The notes below the pieces were generated by a model. That model was not told the origin of the DNA, made no database searches, and saw only the letters and a list, made by a program, of their open reading frames with translations. Made by a program: the position numbers and the translations under genes. From assembly GCF_026210795.1 (NCBI RefSeq), contig NC_089445.1:1-64000 (forward strand): 64,000 nt of DNA, in the 5' to 3' direction. This stretch comes from Rhizophagus irregularis (lineage: Eukaryota; Glomeromycota; Glomeromycetes; Glomerales; Glomeraceae). Shown here one piece after another: positions 32,611 through 45,107 of this stretch; within the stretch, counting starts at the first letter, position 1, and every line of letters begins with the position of its first letter.

Positions 32611-34480
32611 TTGAATTTACCTTTAAAAATAACAAATCAATCAAATATCGTTAAATTCAATTTTATAATATTTAATAATTTGTAATCTAATTTAAAAGTT
32701 AATTTCAATAATAGATTTAAGTTACCGGTTATTTATTACAATAACAATTTTAATTACAGATAAAGTATACATTAGTTTAAATATTATATAACAGATAAAA
32801 AAAAATATCAATAAATCTATAATAAACTAATTCAATAAATTAGAATTATGAGTTAAATTGGTGATGTAAGTCAAAACATTATGCCTTAATACTCCAGAAT
32901 CATAACTCATCAACCCAAAGTTGAGGATTAACTGGGTACCTTGCTTTAGATTCAGCGACACTGCCCAAGTTAGATGGGGTGTCACAGGTACGCTTTAAGA
33001 AGACTCGCTACGACTCTATTGCAAAAAGAATAAGTATATTCGAAAACACCAGATATAAATTCACCTCAGAAGTTTGGCGGGAAACCCCTGTAAACAACTG
33101 CAGTTTCATCATTATCAAAATCATTGAACTTAAGGATACAATGAAAAAGTTCATGAGAATGACGGCTTTAAAAAAAAAATACAAATATATTCTCAACTTT
33201 GACAATTCACCCTTATTCTTTGGCCTGGAATTCTCATATGACTGCATTATTGTTGTTTGTAATTTGATCCATTGAATCCACCATAAATTGCCTGGTAAAG
33301 CGAACTTTTATTAAACAACCATAGCTTCATCAACAAACGTTGCAATGTGTTTGGACGAATGACATCCTGTTTAATAAATTTTAAATGGGCAAACGTGGAC
33401 CTAAAACCCATTAAAGATAGGCTGCAAGAAGTGCAAAGCAACCTACCAACTCACGAGTGGGTCTAAGGGTTAAGGAATAAAATATACACCAAACACACAC
33501 AAGTTGGTATGGAGTTAAAGTCTTACAAACTAAAAATTATTTTTGCCACTTAATTCTCCAATAATCAATGTTATAAAAAAGTTACTTACGACTTAAGCCT
33601 ACTTAATTATATATAAAACGATACTTCGAACAGACAGAGCTCATGATATATGAGAATATCCCATCATGCCTATTTTAACCCTTGATTAAAGGATTTTCAT
33701 TGCGTTAATTATATAAGCTTTACGCCTATATAACATAAGCTTACACCTATATAATTCAAGTTCGCCTTTTCCTATAACACACTATGCATGATGGCAAACG
33801 GTATAGGAGGCAGACTCTACTTTCAGAAAGAAAGTTTTTTTTTTTAAAAAAAAAAATGTACAAAATAAATAGTCTTAAATAAAATAGTGGTTAATTGACT
33901 TTTTAGGAATTAATAGCCTTATAATATACGCGATCATTTAATATACACGATTATTTAATCAGACAATTTATTAAATTTGGTATTACACGAACTTGATCAA
34001 CCTGATAATTGTTTAGTCTTTTATAGGTGGATATTTCTTGAATTATCACCTGAACTTTTCAATTTTTTGCAGAATTGAAGATGAAAACCGGAAAAGTATT
34101 TTGATTCAGAATTTTTTTAAGAAATGTGTTTGTTATTTTGTAAATTACTAGTCAGAATTGGCTTAAACTTTAAAGTTCTTACTTTATGCAAATGTTACGT
34201 AAATGTATTCTTTTTGATCTGTATAATAACGTCAAATATATAGAGATATTTAGGCCATATACATTAAAGAAGAAACGTCACATAATAACCATTCCATTTT
34301 TAACAAAACAACAATTACTTTTTAAACTTGAAAGTGTTATATCTTAGACAAACATTTTATAGTTTTATACATCCATTTTATTTTATATTATTATCACTCG
34401 ACATTATGGTATAATGTTTAGAATAACGATGTTTCATATTATCATTTACTTGTAAAATTTACTAAATTTATTCAATGTAA
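32611..34480. other. AT-rich region with no supported gene
   Basis: Short frames at 32979-33275 and the minus strand at 33247-33441 have no domain. The two stretches 33085-33235 and 33310-33450 look related to each other and may be remains of a transposon. A block at 33470-33850 (AAGCTTACACCTATATAA words) could be an old LTR or repeat. I cannot assign anything further. Confidence 0.35.
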
Positions 34481-34614
34481 TATCGTTATAAAATGCATAA
34501 TTTTATAAAAAAATTAGAGCGTTTGCTAAGATTTATAACTATGTATAATTTAATATTATTATTAATAACTATGATTAAAGGATATGAAGTATCAGTATAA
34601 ATAAAATAACTTAC

Positions 34615-35750
34615 CGATAAAGAATCAACGATCTTGTTTCCGCTCCTAAAAGAGATCGTTAATTCTTTGGTTATATTATCTAATTCTTTAATGGCGGACA
34701 AATTTTTTCTGTTCCACGAAACCTTAAAGGTTTCTCTTACGAAATCAACCAAGATATCGAACCCTCCATTTCTTGTTAATTCTGAAATATTAACAGCTAC
34801 AAGCTGTCGGCTTAAAATCTTTTGAACAAATTCTTCATCAACGTAATCTATAAGTTCCTTTTGAGATAAACTTCCGGTAGATGCTCTATAATTAAATTAA
34901 TAATTAATACAAACAGCACTATTTGGTTAGCTAGGAAACAATTAAATAAATACCTGTTTTTTCTTATTTCTTTAAATTCTTCTACAGAAGTTAAAATAAT
35001 TTGGTTAAACTTATTTCTGAGTCGATGAAAAATTTTCGGGTTTTTTTGAGGTAGCTTTTAGCTTCGTTCGAATGTATTTTTATTTTGAAAATTTTTGTTA
35101 TCAACTCATCAAAAACTTCACCACGTGGACTTCTCGCACATAAAAAAAGACACTTGACACTTTCGTCCCATAGACGAATTTTATCCTAAAATATTAAAAA
35201 TACATTATTTAAAAGATTTAGACAAATAAATATTATCATGTTAATTTAATACTTACGTCCGTAATTTTACTGGATAATGAGATAGCAACATCCGTATTGT
35301 TCATTTCTAGTGCCAATCTTAAAATTTCTGGATGGTCGACGAGCCAAGCAACTATTTCTAAATTTGACTTTGATTGAAATACTTCGGGTTTTTTATGATC
35401 TTCCGTCTTACTCGCATCATCATCATCATCATCATTACTTCTTTTTTCATTTACTACTATAACTTCTTTATTGGCAGATTCGGCAGCTTCTTTATTACTA
35501 TGGTTTTTACTTTTTTTCATCAACTGATTGGCTTTCTCAATGTCAATATCTCTTCTTTTTTTCATAATTTGTTTTCTTTTCGATCCTATTATACATATTT
35601 TTGTTATTTATTAATTATTCTTCTTACATATAACTATATAACAAAACTTACTATAAATTTACAAAAAAGTTATATCTACATACCTCCTTCAACTTCCATT
35701 TCTTGATTATCATCAGACGATTTATTAGGTGATTTACGTTTAGTCGTCAT
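34615..35750 (-). pseudogene. Multi-exon hypothetical protein gene
   Basis: Predicted exons on the minus strand: 35750-35684 (TTKRKSPNKSSDDNQEMEVE), 35585-35257 (lysine-rich, poly-Asp, then NLEIVAWLVDHPEILRLALE), ~35185-34954 and ~34887-34615. Donors are GTATGT, GTAAGT, GTATTT and GTAAGT; acceptors end AG and phases fit. In exon 3 an A7 run near 35047 shifts the frame, and only the shifted reading (IFHRLRNKFNQIILTSVEEF) connects to exon 4 (ASTGSLSQKELIDYVDEEFV). The N-terminus looks nuclear (basic and acidic runs). Not recognised; the frame break may be a true mutation or a homopolymer error. Confidence 0.55.
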
Positions 35751-35899
35751 AATATAAAAAAAAATATGAGCGAAAAAAAAGTGGAACAACCTTTTTGTTT
35801 CAAAATAGATGATATATATCGAGAAAATATGAATGAATAAAAAATGTGGAGCAACTTTCTTGCTCAAAAAAGTAGGTGATAAACATTGAATGAACAAAA

Positions 35900-37330
35900 A
35901 AAAAGGGCGAGATTATCATGATATAATTTTGAGATTTTAGCTATTGTAATTATGATTGTAATATTTAATTGGAAAATATACATGATCTCAATATCATTGT
36001 GTATTGTGTAAAATGCAAGATCAGTTAAAAATATCAGGAGATGGGAAAACTAAAAATTATGATTTCAAGATCGAAAATTAAATTTAATTTATATAAATAA
36101 TTTGTATTTCATTTAATAATAAAAGTGAATACTGGACACTTTTTTTATATAGAAGATTACTTCAAATCAGTTCCAAATCTTTATTTTATTGCGTATTTAC
36201 GATTCAATTTCATAAATTTTATTATACTTTTTTAGGCCATATAAGGAGTGAGAAGAAAAATATTAGAAGAAAGGAGTGAGAAGAAATTAATCATGTGAAG
36301 TATCATTTTATATATGTGATACAATGATATGCACCAAACTCAAAAAGTATAGCCATTATAGCTACTATTATCGTTCGGCATTAAATTACGTAATGTTAAA
36401 GATATTATTGCATCCAAATAACCCAATCAAACCTTTTTACTCATATGTGACTGATTACTAAATTTGCGAAAAGACAATGCAACTCCTTAACATATGATTT
36501 TTGTATATTATTGTACAATTATGAAAAGAAAGTCGTGAGCAGTCTATAGAATATTATGTAAAGCTACAAAATTCAAAAATATTTAGAGTTGGTAACAAAT
36601 TTACATTTCAATAGTACCATTAAATAGAAATTTATAAACTTAACTGCTAAAGGAAGAGAAATTTTTAAACGATAAATGGATGAAACATAGTACAGTTTGA
36701 TGGTTGCTAGAATACTCTCAAAATAATTTTCATGATTAATTGTGGAGGTTATAATTAAAATATTCCAATTGAAATAATACAGTGACGATCTGCTTATTTG
36801 CTTATTTAATGATTTAGCATATTTTATTATTTTATGTAGTAAAGTAAATAGTATTTTTTTCCAAATAATGAAAGATACATCGTTCGGAAAATAAAAAAAT
36901 TGAATGTTGTACAGCAATATAATATTAAGCAAAAAATTGAATGTTGTACAGCAATATAATATTAAGCAAAATTGAATGTTGTACAGACATCAATATAACA
37001 AAATAGTAATTATGATTTGAAAGATTTACAATTTCATATGAAGTGAGGTGAGCGTAAACGGAAAGGCGAAATTATTCAATTTCAATGATTTCATAATATG
37101 AAGGTGAGCCTCGTAAACGGTAAGGTGTAGGTGATGAGTGATGGAGAGGCGTAGGTGATGATGATGAGTGTGAACGGAGAGGTGATATAGGTGAGCATAT
37201 TGGTGAATGTAGTGGTGAGGATGACGGAGTTGTTGTATGGCTTGTTATGTTGATTTCGTGAGCAATATCATAAATTGTTTCTAAATAAATAATCAGATTA
37301 ATTTATGAATTAAATAAAAAAAAAATAAGA
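35900..37330. other. AT-rich spacer with small direct repeats
   Basis: Three 37-bp direct repeats of TTGAATGTTGTACAGCAATA type lie at 36899-36985. A 119-codon minus-strand frame (36573-36932) is composition-driven and without domain. Around 37040-37250 the minus strand is rich in Ser/Pro codons (CCATCACTCATCACC words) and may be the C-terminal exon of the SANT gene next to it. Confidence 0.4.
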
Positions 37331-37359
37331 TATTTACGTGGTTTTCTAATATTTACGTC

Positions 37360-37729
37360 ATTTTTCCCAAAAACGTTCACTGAATTCCTCGTAGTACTTC
37401 GTTTCTAGAGCACTTTTCCTTCCCTTTAGCTTACCCTCGATATATAATTGCATTTTCTAATAAAATTATAAAATTATATTAGTACTATTTAATATGCTAA
37501 AATAGTAGTTGAACCTGAAATAATGTTTATATACTTTATAAGCTCGCACTAAGCCGTTAAATTTTTCTTTACATTGCCTCCCAGTATATGTGGTTCCGAA
37601 TTCAAGGTTTATTTTGCTTGCTAGCCCTTTCCAAAAATTATGCTTCATATTACCACTAAGTTCGTAAAAATTATCGTTTTCGTTTTTTCTTTCATTAATT
37701 AAAACTTGCAATTGTCTATCAGTCCACAT
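37360..37729 (-). CDS. SANT/Myb-like DNA-binding protein
   Basis: Exon 1 (37729 to about 37515) codes for a SANT/Myb-like helical domain: MWTDRQLQVLINERK, FWKGLASKIN, then GTTYTGRQCKEKFNGLVRAY. An intron with a near-standard donor leads to a second exon (about 37456-37366: MQLYIEGKLKGRKSALETKY then EEFSERFWEK and TGA). A third Ser/Pro-rich exon further on is possible. Such trihelix/SANT proteins accompany Harbinger-type transposases or act as host factors; no transposase is adjacent. Confidence 0.6.
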
Positions 37730-37734
37730 GTTAT

Positions 37735-39060
37735 TAAAGAATTAATGAAATATTAATGAAAACGAAAGAGAAAGAATTTTGTAAAAGGAGTGGGAAAATA
37801 AAAAAAAATCCGTGTAAAAAAAAAAAAAATCTGTGTAAAAAAAAAAAAAATCTGTGTAAAAAAAAATAAAATCAAATTATTATGCCTACAATCTATAAAC
37901 ACAAGAATTAATGAAATATTAATGAAGACGAAAGAATTAAAGAAACGAAGAATTATATTAATGAAAACGAAAAAATTAATAAAACGAAAGAATTTTGTAA
38001 AAGGAGTGGGAAAATAAAAAAAATCCGTGTAAAAAAAAAATCCTTGTAAAAAAATAAAATCAAATTATTACGCCTACAATCTATGAACACAATAAGAAAT
38101 TGCAATGATGTGGAATAAATAGTTTAAACAAATTTGTTAAACAAATTTGGATAAGCCATGGGTATGCCGCGAGTGTGTTGCGGATGTGTCACGGTGTCTT
38201 TATGGTAAATTAAAGCATTTACCGTGGGTGAGTCGCAGGTCAATTTGAGGACTTACTATGGAATAATAAAGATGTTTTTATACACGTAATTATCTTCTAT
38301 GGTGGTCGATTTAGAGGTTCAATCGGGGAAGTTTTACCACAACATTTATTTTATTTTGACAATGGCTTAAAATTAACAAAAATTAATTAACGAAAATTGA
38401 TTTAATTGGTCTGCTAATAACAATCATGGTGTTTAACGAATTCGTTAGTTTTGATGTTCAAAAAATATAATCGTAAATTAAATCATACTTTATCTATTAT
38501 TTTATTAAATCGTAAACTTTAATACTCTACTACTAAATTAACTAAATTATTGTTTCGCGAGAGCATTTTCTATTTATTAAGTATAATTTTCAACCACTAT
38601 TTTTTATAATCCTGCATATGAATTTACAGGTCAAAAACTTCGCAATTCAATTAGTTTAATTTTCGAGTTTTTTGACGCATTCATGAGATTTAAGCAAGTA
38701 TGAAATAAATTTTTTTTATACTAATTGAATTTTTATGTATTGATTAACGATAAAAAAAAGCATGTACTACTTGATTTTGTATACGATTGTGTTCCAAAAC
38801 TTGACGATTGTGTTACTTTTAAAACTCCAATGTGCTACTTGATTTTGTATACGATTGTGTTCTAAAACTTGACGATTGTGTTACTTTCAAAACTCCAATC
38901 AGAATCTATAGCAAATCGGTAATAATTTTAACCGAATTGATTTTGGTTTTTTTGTCGATACGCTAAACAATATAAAAGGTATTAAGGTATTTAATAAATA
39001 ATTTTTATAAAGATTTATTGAATTTTATAAAAATTCTAAATTAAGTTAAGGATTTAAATT
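37735..39060. repeat. Duplicated AT-rich segments
   Basis: The stretch 37740-37905 is repeated with small changes at 37905-38100 (AACGAAAG, AATTTTGTAAAAGGAGTGGG, GTGTAAAAAAAA runs, CTACAATCTATRAACACAA). A ~69-bp tandem duplication starts GTACTACTTGATTTTGTATA at 38763 and 38832. No gene is seen. Confidence 0.6.
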
Positions 39061-39068
39061 GTCAAAAG

Positions 39069-40205
39069 ATGAGAAGACGATATAGTCACAATAAACCAAT
39101 AGAGCCAATTCGAATTCGAAATCGGTTTTCTTATAGCAAACCTAATGAGACAACAGATTCTGACGAAAGAGTTGCAATTCGTTCGCCTGTACGTTTACCT
39201 GATAATGATAACGATGACATGGACTTTCAGTATGATCATAAAGATGATTTAAGTTTTCAAGACATTAATGATGATGATAATGCATATGGATCAATTAATC
39301 CTCAAGACTACAATGATGAGATGATATTTTCGCAAGATAATGTCAATTCATCTGATACTGAAGAGGAAGAAGAAAGTGATAACGAATACAATTATGAAGA
39401 GGAGAAAGAGGAGGAAGATAATAATGAAAACAATGACGAAGAGGAGGAGGAGGAAGGTAACAATGATGATAATAATAATCAAGTGGAAGAGGAACGTAAT
39501 AACGATGAAGAGGAACGTAATAATGAAGAGGAAGAAATAGATCAAATCGTTGAAGCGTTAGATGAAGACAAGATACCGTTTTGCAATGGTGAGTTTGCAC
39601 CGTACTTTAATAATTATACAACTACGGCATTATTTTGCTGGCTTCAGAAGCATAATGTTTCTACGAAAGCATATGAAGATCTTGTCGATATCATTCACAA
39701 TTCTCAATTTGAACCTACCATGTGGTAAAAAATATCTGAAGATTCCAATTATGGAGAAAACGTCTTCCTCTCCTACCAATAATAACAAAGTCTATTAAAA
39801 TTTCACCAAAAAAAACTCCATCAACCTCACGAGAATTAAAACTTTCGTATCAACTCTCAATCAGTGAAATTATATGGCGTGTTCTTAATAATCCGATGCT
39901 AATGAAGCATATGTATTTTGGACCCAGCATTAATTCTGAAGAAAAATCAGAATTTTGGCATGGAAATTTATGGGGGGAATCCCCACTTTTTGGACAACAC
40001 GAAATATTAATATCAGAAGATTATAAAATAATACACTTTGATACAATTATAATTTATTATCATTGATAATATTTATTAAAGTTATTTTTAATAAATAGTA
40101 TTGTACCGATCTGGTGATTTTATTTACTATCATGATGATAATGGTCAAAAAAAACTTGGAAGATTAAGATCAATTTTAAAAAATAATGATGGATATTATC
40201 AGTAA
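39069..40205 (+). pseudogene. Transposase remnant, Plavaka/KDZ-like
   Basis: The first 219 codons are open: a basic N-terminus, a long Asp/Glu/Asn-rich stretch, then FAPYFNNYTTTALFCWLQKH. Homologous coding continues in other frames: KLSYQLSISEIIWRVLNNP (~39838), MYFGPSINSEEKSEFWHGNL (~39908), WGESPLFGQ (~39973), and after an intron or gap SGDFIYYHDDNGQKKLGRLR (~40103). These words match, from memory, the start of large Glomeromycotina transposases of the Plavaka/Kyakuja-Dileera-Zisupton group. The catalytic part is absent and the gene is truncated near 40205, just before the nested transposons. Confidence 0.55.
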
Positions 40206-40489
40206 TCATTGAGAGCGTAAAGATATTATTCACAATCAGGTGTTAAAATTATATAATTATAAATGGAGCTACCACTTGGACTAGTCCATCCCACAGGTCA
40301 AAAGTGAAAAATCAGGCATAGGGCTCCGATCGGATCGGTTCGGTTCAGTTTTTGCAAAAACTGATACCAAACTGAATTGATCAGTATCGGTATTGATGAT
40401 TACTGAAGCCGATCGGTTTCGGTAATCATCAATACCGATACCGGTCGGTAATTACCGAAAACCGAACCGATTTACTGAGCTTTTTTTAA

Positions 40490-41400
40490 AAAACGTTTTG
40501 TAATTAATATAACCATTTGTTTATTGTCATTCTATTGGAACGAAAATATTTATTATTTACAGCAGTACATGTATAATTTTTTATTTCTAGTTCATACAAA
40601 TTCCCAACTAGCGATCATCCATACAGTACATGGCTTAGACATCATGAATTTCATGAGATTTCACAGTTAAATACAGCAATTGTGTATTTATAATATTAAT
40701 AATGTACTATATAATTATTATGAATAATAATATGCAGCAAATATCCGCTACATCAAAATAACCGTAAATTTATTGAATCTAGAATTCTGTTAATGAATAA
40801 AATAAACTGAACCTACAAAAGCAATATAAAAGAACGTCAATATATTTTAAAAGCCAATGGCATCTCCACCTCAAATAAAACAACTTACCATCCAGAATTT
40901 CGTCCCAGAGAAGCCGGAATCTATAAAAATAAAACACTAGCAACTAGTTCTTTTCGACCTTACAGTAATACTGCTGCTATGGCGCCACTAAATCTCAACG
41001 CATCACCAAAAGGAAAATTCTTGTTTCATACCTCGCCTATAAAGTCACAGAAGCAAATCTTTGGGAATTTTCCTCAATGATGATCGGTCTGACGGTCTGT
41101 ATGTCAAGTTAACCTTAACTATGATCAAAGTGATCGTTCAAAAGGTATCGCATCCATTGTTTTTGCGAGGAAAAATGACGCCGTACAGTCCGTTGAAACT
41201 TAGGAATATTAAGTCCATGAAATGAAGATTGAAATTGTTGTCGCCGGCTTGAATTACAATAAAAATTTGAGCCATATCTTAAAGGTGTTTCTGACGATAA
41301 ACCTACAAAATTGGAAAAAAAAACGTTGAATTCAATTCTGAAACCCTAAAACAGTATATCGAGTCCTAAAGGTATCCACAATGCTGAAACTTACAAATTT
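40490..41400. other. hAT interior, no gene seen
   Basis: AT-rich sequence. Around 40855-41200 the sequence is less AT-rich, with ACTTACC and CCTACAAAA words like the neighbouring array, so it may be a more decayed part of the same micro-exon repeat. No coding frame is supported. Confidence 0.35.
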
Positions 41401-41775
41401 TTTTTAAAAAAAACATCAGCATATTTCTTAAAACTAATTTTGAAACATTACTCCCAAAGAACTAGCTTACTATCCGAAAGTCCCCTCCAGAAAAGCTAAA
41501 ACCTACAAAATTTAAAAAAAAGAAACGTTAGTACGTTTCTTGAAGTCAATTTCAAAACTCTATTCCTATAAAACAAACTTACCGTCTGAAAAGAAAGCTA
41601 AAACCTACAAAATTTAAAAAAAGAAACGTTAGTTCGTTTCTTGAAGTCAAATTTAAAACTCTACTCCCAAAAAACAAACTTACCGTCCAAAAGTCCCCTC
41701 CAGAAAAGCTAAAACTTATAAATTTAGAAAAAGAAACGTTAGTTCGTTTCTTGACCTTCAAAGAGTACTTCGAAA
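41400..41775 (-). repeat. Intron/micro-exon repeat units
   Basis: On the minus strand three to four units of ~105 bp repeat: AAATTTTGTAG acceptor, a 22-35-nt segment GTTTTAGCTTTTCTGGAGGG..., then (G)GTAAGTTTG, then a spacer with GAAACGAACTAACGTTTC, an 18-bp imperfect palindrome. Same plan as the arrays at 6.7 and 9.2 kb but different exon-like sequence. Confidence 0.6.
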
Positions 41776-43133
41776 TTTTTTTCATATTACTTACTGTAAA
41801 GGGTTCAATTCATAACCTCTCATTTCCCTTATTTTGCGCTCTTCTGTAGGTAATATACTGAACAATAATCAAATACATTAATAATTAATTACCCGACTTA
41901 TGATCGAACTTCAATTAATTAGTGACGAATAACTTACGTAGTGGGTTTAGACCTATATTTAGAGGTAACCTAATAAAGATTTTGTATAATTCTCTTTGCA
42001 TGTAATCTATTATATTGTCCATTGTTCTAATATAAAAAGTTCGTTGTAAATTTTTTTTTTTAAAAAAAATAATGCAACAGATCTACTTATTTATTTGCAT
42101 ATATTTATGTCAATTATTTTATAATTTGGATTCAAAGTTTATTTCTAAAACTCCCTTCTTGATAAACATCATCAGAATAAGGTGTTGCGAAATTTTCCCA
42201 TTTGAAAGTTCCACTAAAATCAATATAGTATGTAAGGTTGCTTGCCAAAACCTGTTTGGCCTAATGCCGAAAGGTGAGAAACTGCGGCATAGTTGATCAT
42301 AAGATTTGCATATAGTTACGCCAAGTTATACCAATTAATAATATAATTTAGATGATCAAATAATCTACAGATAAAAGATTAAACTTCAATATTTTACCGT
42401 CATCTTAGTTCTTTTAAGCTTTATCTAGTGTTAATGACGATAATTATGATGATAATGAGGAATAATAATAATGAGAAATAATTACAATAGTTAATCCAAT
42501 GAGAATTAATTCTAATATCATGTGATTTAAATAATGATACTATTTAGGAAATAAATGATGTAATTATGCAGGGCAAAATATTCGCGATCAAAGTCCAGTT
42601 AACATATAATTATGCAGGCAATGCAGGCAATTGTAATTTTATATTATATTTTAAAACATTGCAATTTAATTAAGGAATAAGAATAAGCATATTATATTTT
42701 AAAAATAGTGCAATTTAATTAAGGAATAAACATAAGCATATTATATTTTAAAAATAGTGCAATTTAATTAAGGAATAAGGATAAGCATATTATATTAGAA
42801 TCAATAAGTTTTAAGGACTTCGTTAATTAAATTTATTACATTAGATCAATAAATTTTAAGAACTGCGTTACAAAAAAAATTTAGAACTGCGTTAATTAAA
42901 TTTATTACATTAGAATCAAAACTGTGTTTATTTTGTTACAAATACTTTAATTATGTAGAATGTTATTATGTTCATCAGTTCATGTTTTAAACATTATAAT
43001 GAATTTTAAAATTATTATAAATATTATGAAATTTGAATTTTTTTTTCGCAATTCAAAACCAAATTGTATTTTAATTTTCAAATTGTATTTAATTTTCAAA
43101 TTTCAAGTTACGAAAAAATCATAAAAATAAAAA

Positions 43134-43856
43134 ATGGCAGCATTAGTACCTTTTGTTCCACCGCCACCACCACCATTCTAATGGACGATTAATGCTGCTA
43201 GGCAGTTAATCGCGGAGCGAAGAAACTTACATCAGCAATTCGAAAAAATTGCAAACCGTCACCATGTAAATGCATGGACAATAATAGCAAATAGGGTGTT
43301 CGCTGCAACTGGATTTGCAGCGACACCCAGGCAATGCTCTACAAAATGGAATGCCCTCAAACGAGGTTATGAAAACCTCAGTAGGTTAATAAATAATAAT
43401 GATGATGACATTCCTATTGTAAGCCCAAATAGTTTTGATAGAGTGTGTTTCGCTGATATGAACGATGAATTCTGGTTACAAACTGGTAATTATTATTAAT
43501 TATTATTTTAAATTAATTTTATTTAGGCAATTCATTCAATTCATTAATATTTTTATTGGATTTTAGATCTGTTTAGACGAGAGTATCGACAGCAGCATGC
43601 TGCGCATGATCGACATCGATATGAATATAGATTGCGAAGGGAAAGAAGAAGGTCACGATCTAGGTCTCGATCAAGAAGTAGATCAAGAAGTAGAGATAGA
43701 AGACGAGACAGAAGTAGAGATAGAAGACGAGACAGAAGTAGAGATAGAAGACGGGATAGAAGTAGAGATAGAAGACGGGATAGAAGTAGAGATAGAAGAC
43801 GGGATAGAAGTAGAGATAGAAGAAGAGGTAGAAGCAGGTCCCCACATAGAAGATAA
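43134..43856 (+). pseudogene. SANT/Myb-like protein with RS-repeat tail
   Basis: ATG, then a Pro run (FVPPPPPPF) and an in-frame TAA at 43179. Open again from WTINAARQLIAERRNLH with a trihelix/SANT-like domain (WTIIANRVFA, ATPRQCSTKWNALKRGYENL). An intron (~43489-43566, TTTTAG acceptor) leads to a second exon DLFRREYRQQHAAHDRHRYE and a long RS domain with 8-residue repeats RSRDRRRD ending SPHRR. RS domains mediate binding to RNA and splicing factors. It is the only gene of the element, so it may be the DNA-binding partner of a transposase supplied elsewhere. The TAA (from CAA?) suggests decay, or a downstream start. Confidence 0.65.
43680..43835 (+). repeat. 24-bp minisatellite coding RS repeats
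   Basis: About six units of AGAAGTAGAGATAGAAGACG plus GGAT/AGAC, each coding RSRDRRRD in the SANT-RS frame. The overlapping EVEIED frame is its shadow. Confidence 0.85.
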
Positions 43857-45107
43857 AGATATTAAATTTTAATTTTTATTATATTTTTAATCGTATATTT
43901 TATTAGTTTAATATTAAATATTATAAAATAAATATTTACATACAAAAAATTATATTGTCTTTATTTTTATAAATTGTTTAAATGCTGAAACTCTAATTAA
44001 ATCATATAGAAAGTATTGCCGAAACGCCGAAACAGTTTCGGCAAGTTACGGCAGTTTCGCGATTTTGATAGGTTTCACAGTTTCGGCATTCTTGATGATT
44101 TCATGAAACTAGTTTCGGCAGTTTCGCATACGCCATTCTGCCGAAACCTCTAGTTTCGGCAAGCAACCTTAATAGTATGCTTTGTGCGACTAAAGTAATC
44201 TTTTCAGAAAAGGAGAAAAGGAGACGTCACACATGATACACAAAATAAAGTGAAATTCCACAGTAATCTACCTGAAACGATTTCTGCGGTAACCGAAAAA
44301 ACAAGAAAAAATACTTTTTTTTCTAAATGAAAAAAAAATTTTATTTATTTTTTTTTTAAGAGAAACTTCGATCATGTAATATTTCATGATGTTAACCAAT
44401 ATAAATACAACACCGTACAATATCTAAAATAAAAATCGATCAATATTGTACACAAATAAACAAATAAACTAAACCATACAAATCTATTAAACATATCGTT
44501 TAATATTGCATATGATGCCCTGATATATTATTACCCGATACTTCATTTGACCGGTGTAACTAATAAAAAATTTCAAAAAATAACGTTGCGAAACAAACAC
44601 AGTTTTGCAACGTTTTTTAAAAAAATATCAATGATCCATTTTTTTTTATTAAATTGGTTATGAAAAAGCATTTTCGTAAGACTTTGATTGAATTGGATCA
44701 GGTTTAACAATTTTATTTGTGAAAATTAAAAGCTATCAACACACATTTTCCATACATTTTCAACATTGTGTTGTAAAGAAAGAAGTGAGGTTATCGTAAG
44801 AAATTATATCAATCATCTTCTTTTGATATAAATTATTCATCCAAAGTTTTCCTGAGTATCCAATTCTTCTCCATCCAAATAACTAACTTCAAATAACAAA
44901 ATTCAAATATGAAAAACTAATAAACCTAACTTTAATCTAAAACACCTGAACGAAACCAATGCTTCAGACACATAACTGCACGTACAGTTTCAGGTGCAAG
45001 ACTTGCTCTATCATATTCGTGAGGTCACTGCTTGCATACCTTAGGGTAATTTCCTGTCCAGGTGGTCACTCAAAATGATACCGCTTGGGTCCAATGTGGC
45101 TAGATGG

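Larger units (their letters stand above)
42233..44171. mobile_element. 1.94-kb element of the TAAGGTTGC family carrying a SANT-RS gene
   Basis: Starts TAAGGTTGCTTGCC and ends with the exact inverse GGCAAGCAACCTTA. It has a perfect 8-bp duplication ATAGTATG (42225-42232, 44172-44179). Ends and inner CCGAAAC words are shared with the two 244-bp MITEs. It holds one gene, a SANT domain plus RS repeat, and no recognisable transposase. It includes three ~52-bp tandem repeats (TTAATTAAGGAATAA type, ~42640-42800). Confidence 0.92.

Noticed and set aside
32979-33441. Small open frames on both strands near 33 kb
   Set aside because: No domain, no promoter or splice support; likely transposon debris.
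39340-39600. Basic and antisense frames over the acidic stretch at 39.4 kb
   Set aside because: Purine-rich codon bias of the real plus frame (39069-39728) creates long shadow frames.
43597-43872. Acidic repeat protein (EVEIED repeats) and antisense FYLYF repeat frame
   Set aside because: Shadows of the 24-bp minisatellite that codes the RS repeats; only the RS frame joins the SANT exon by a plausible splice.
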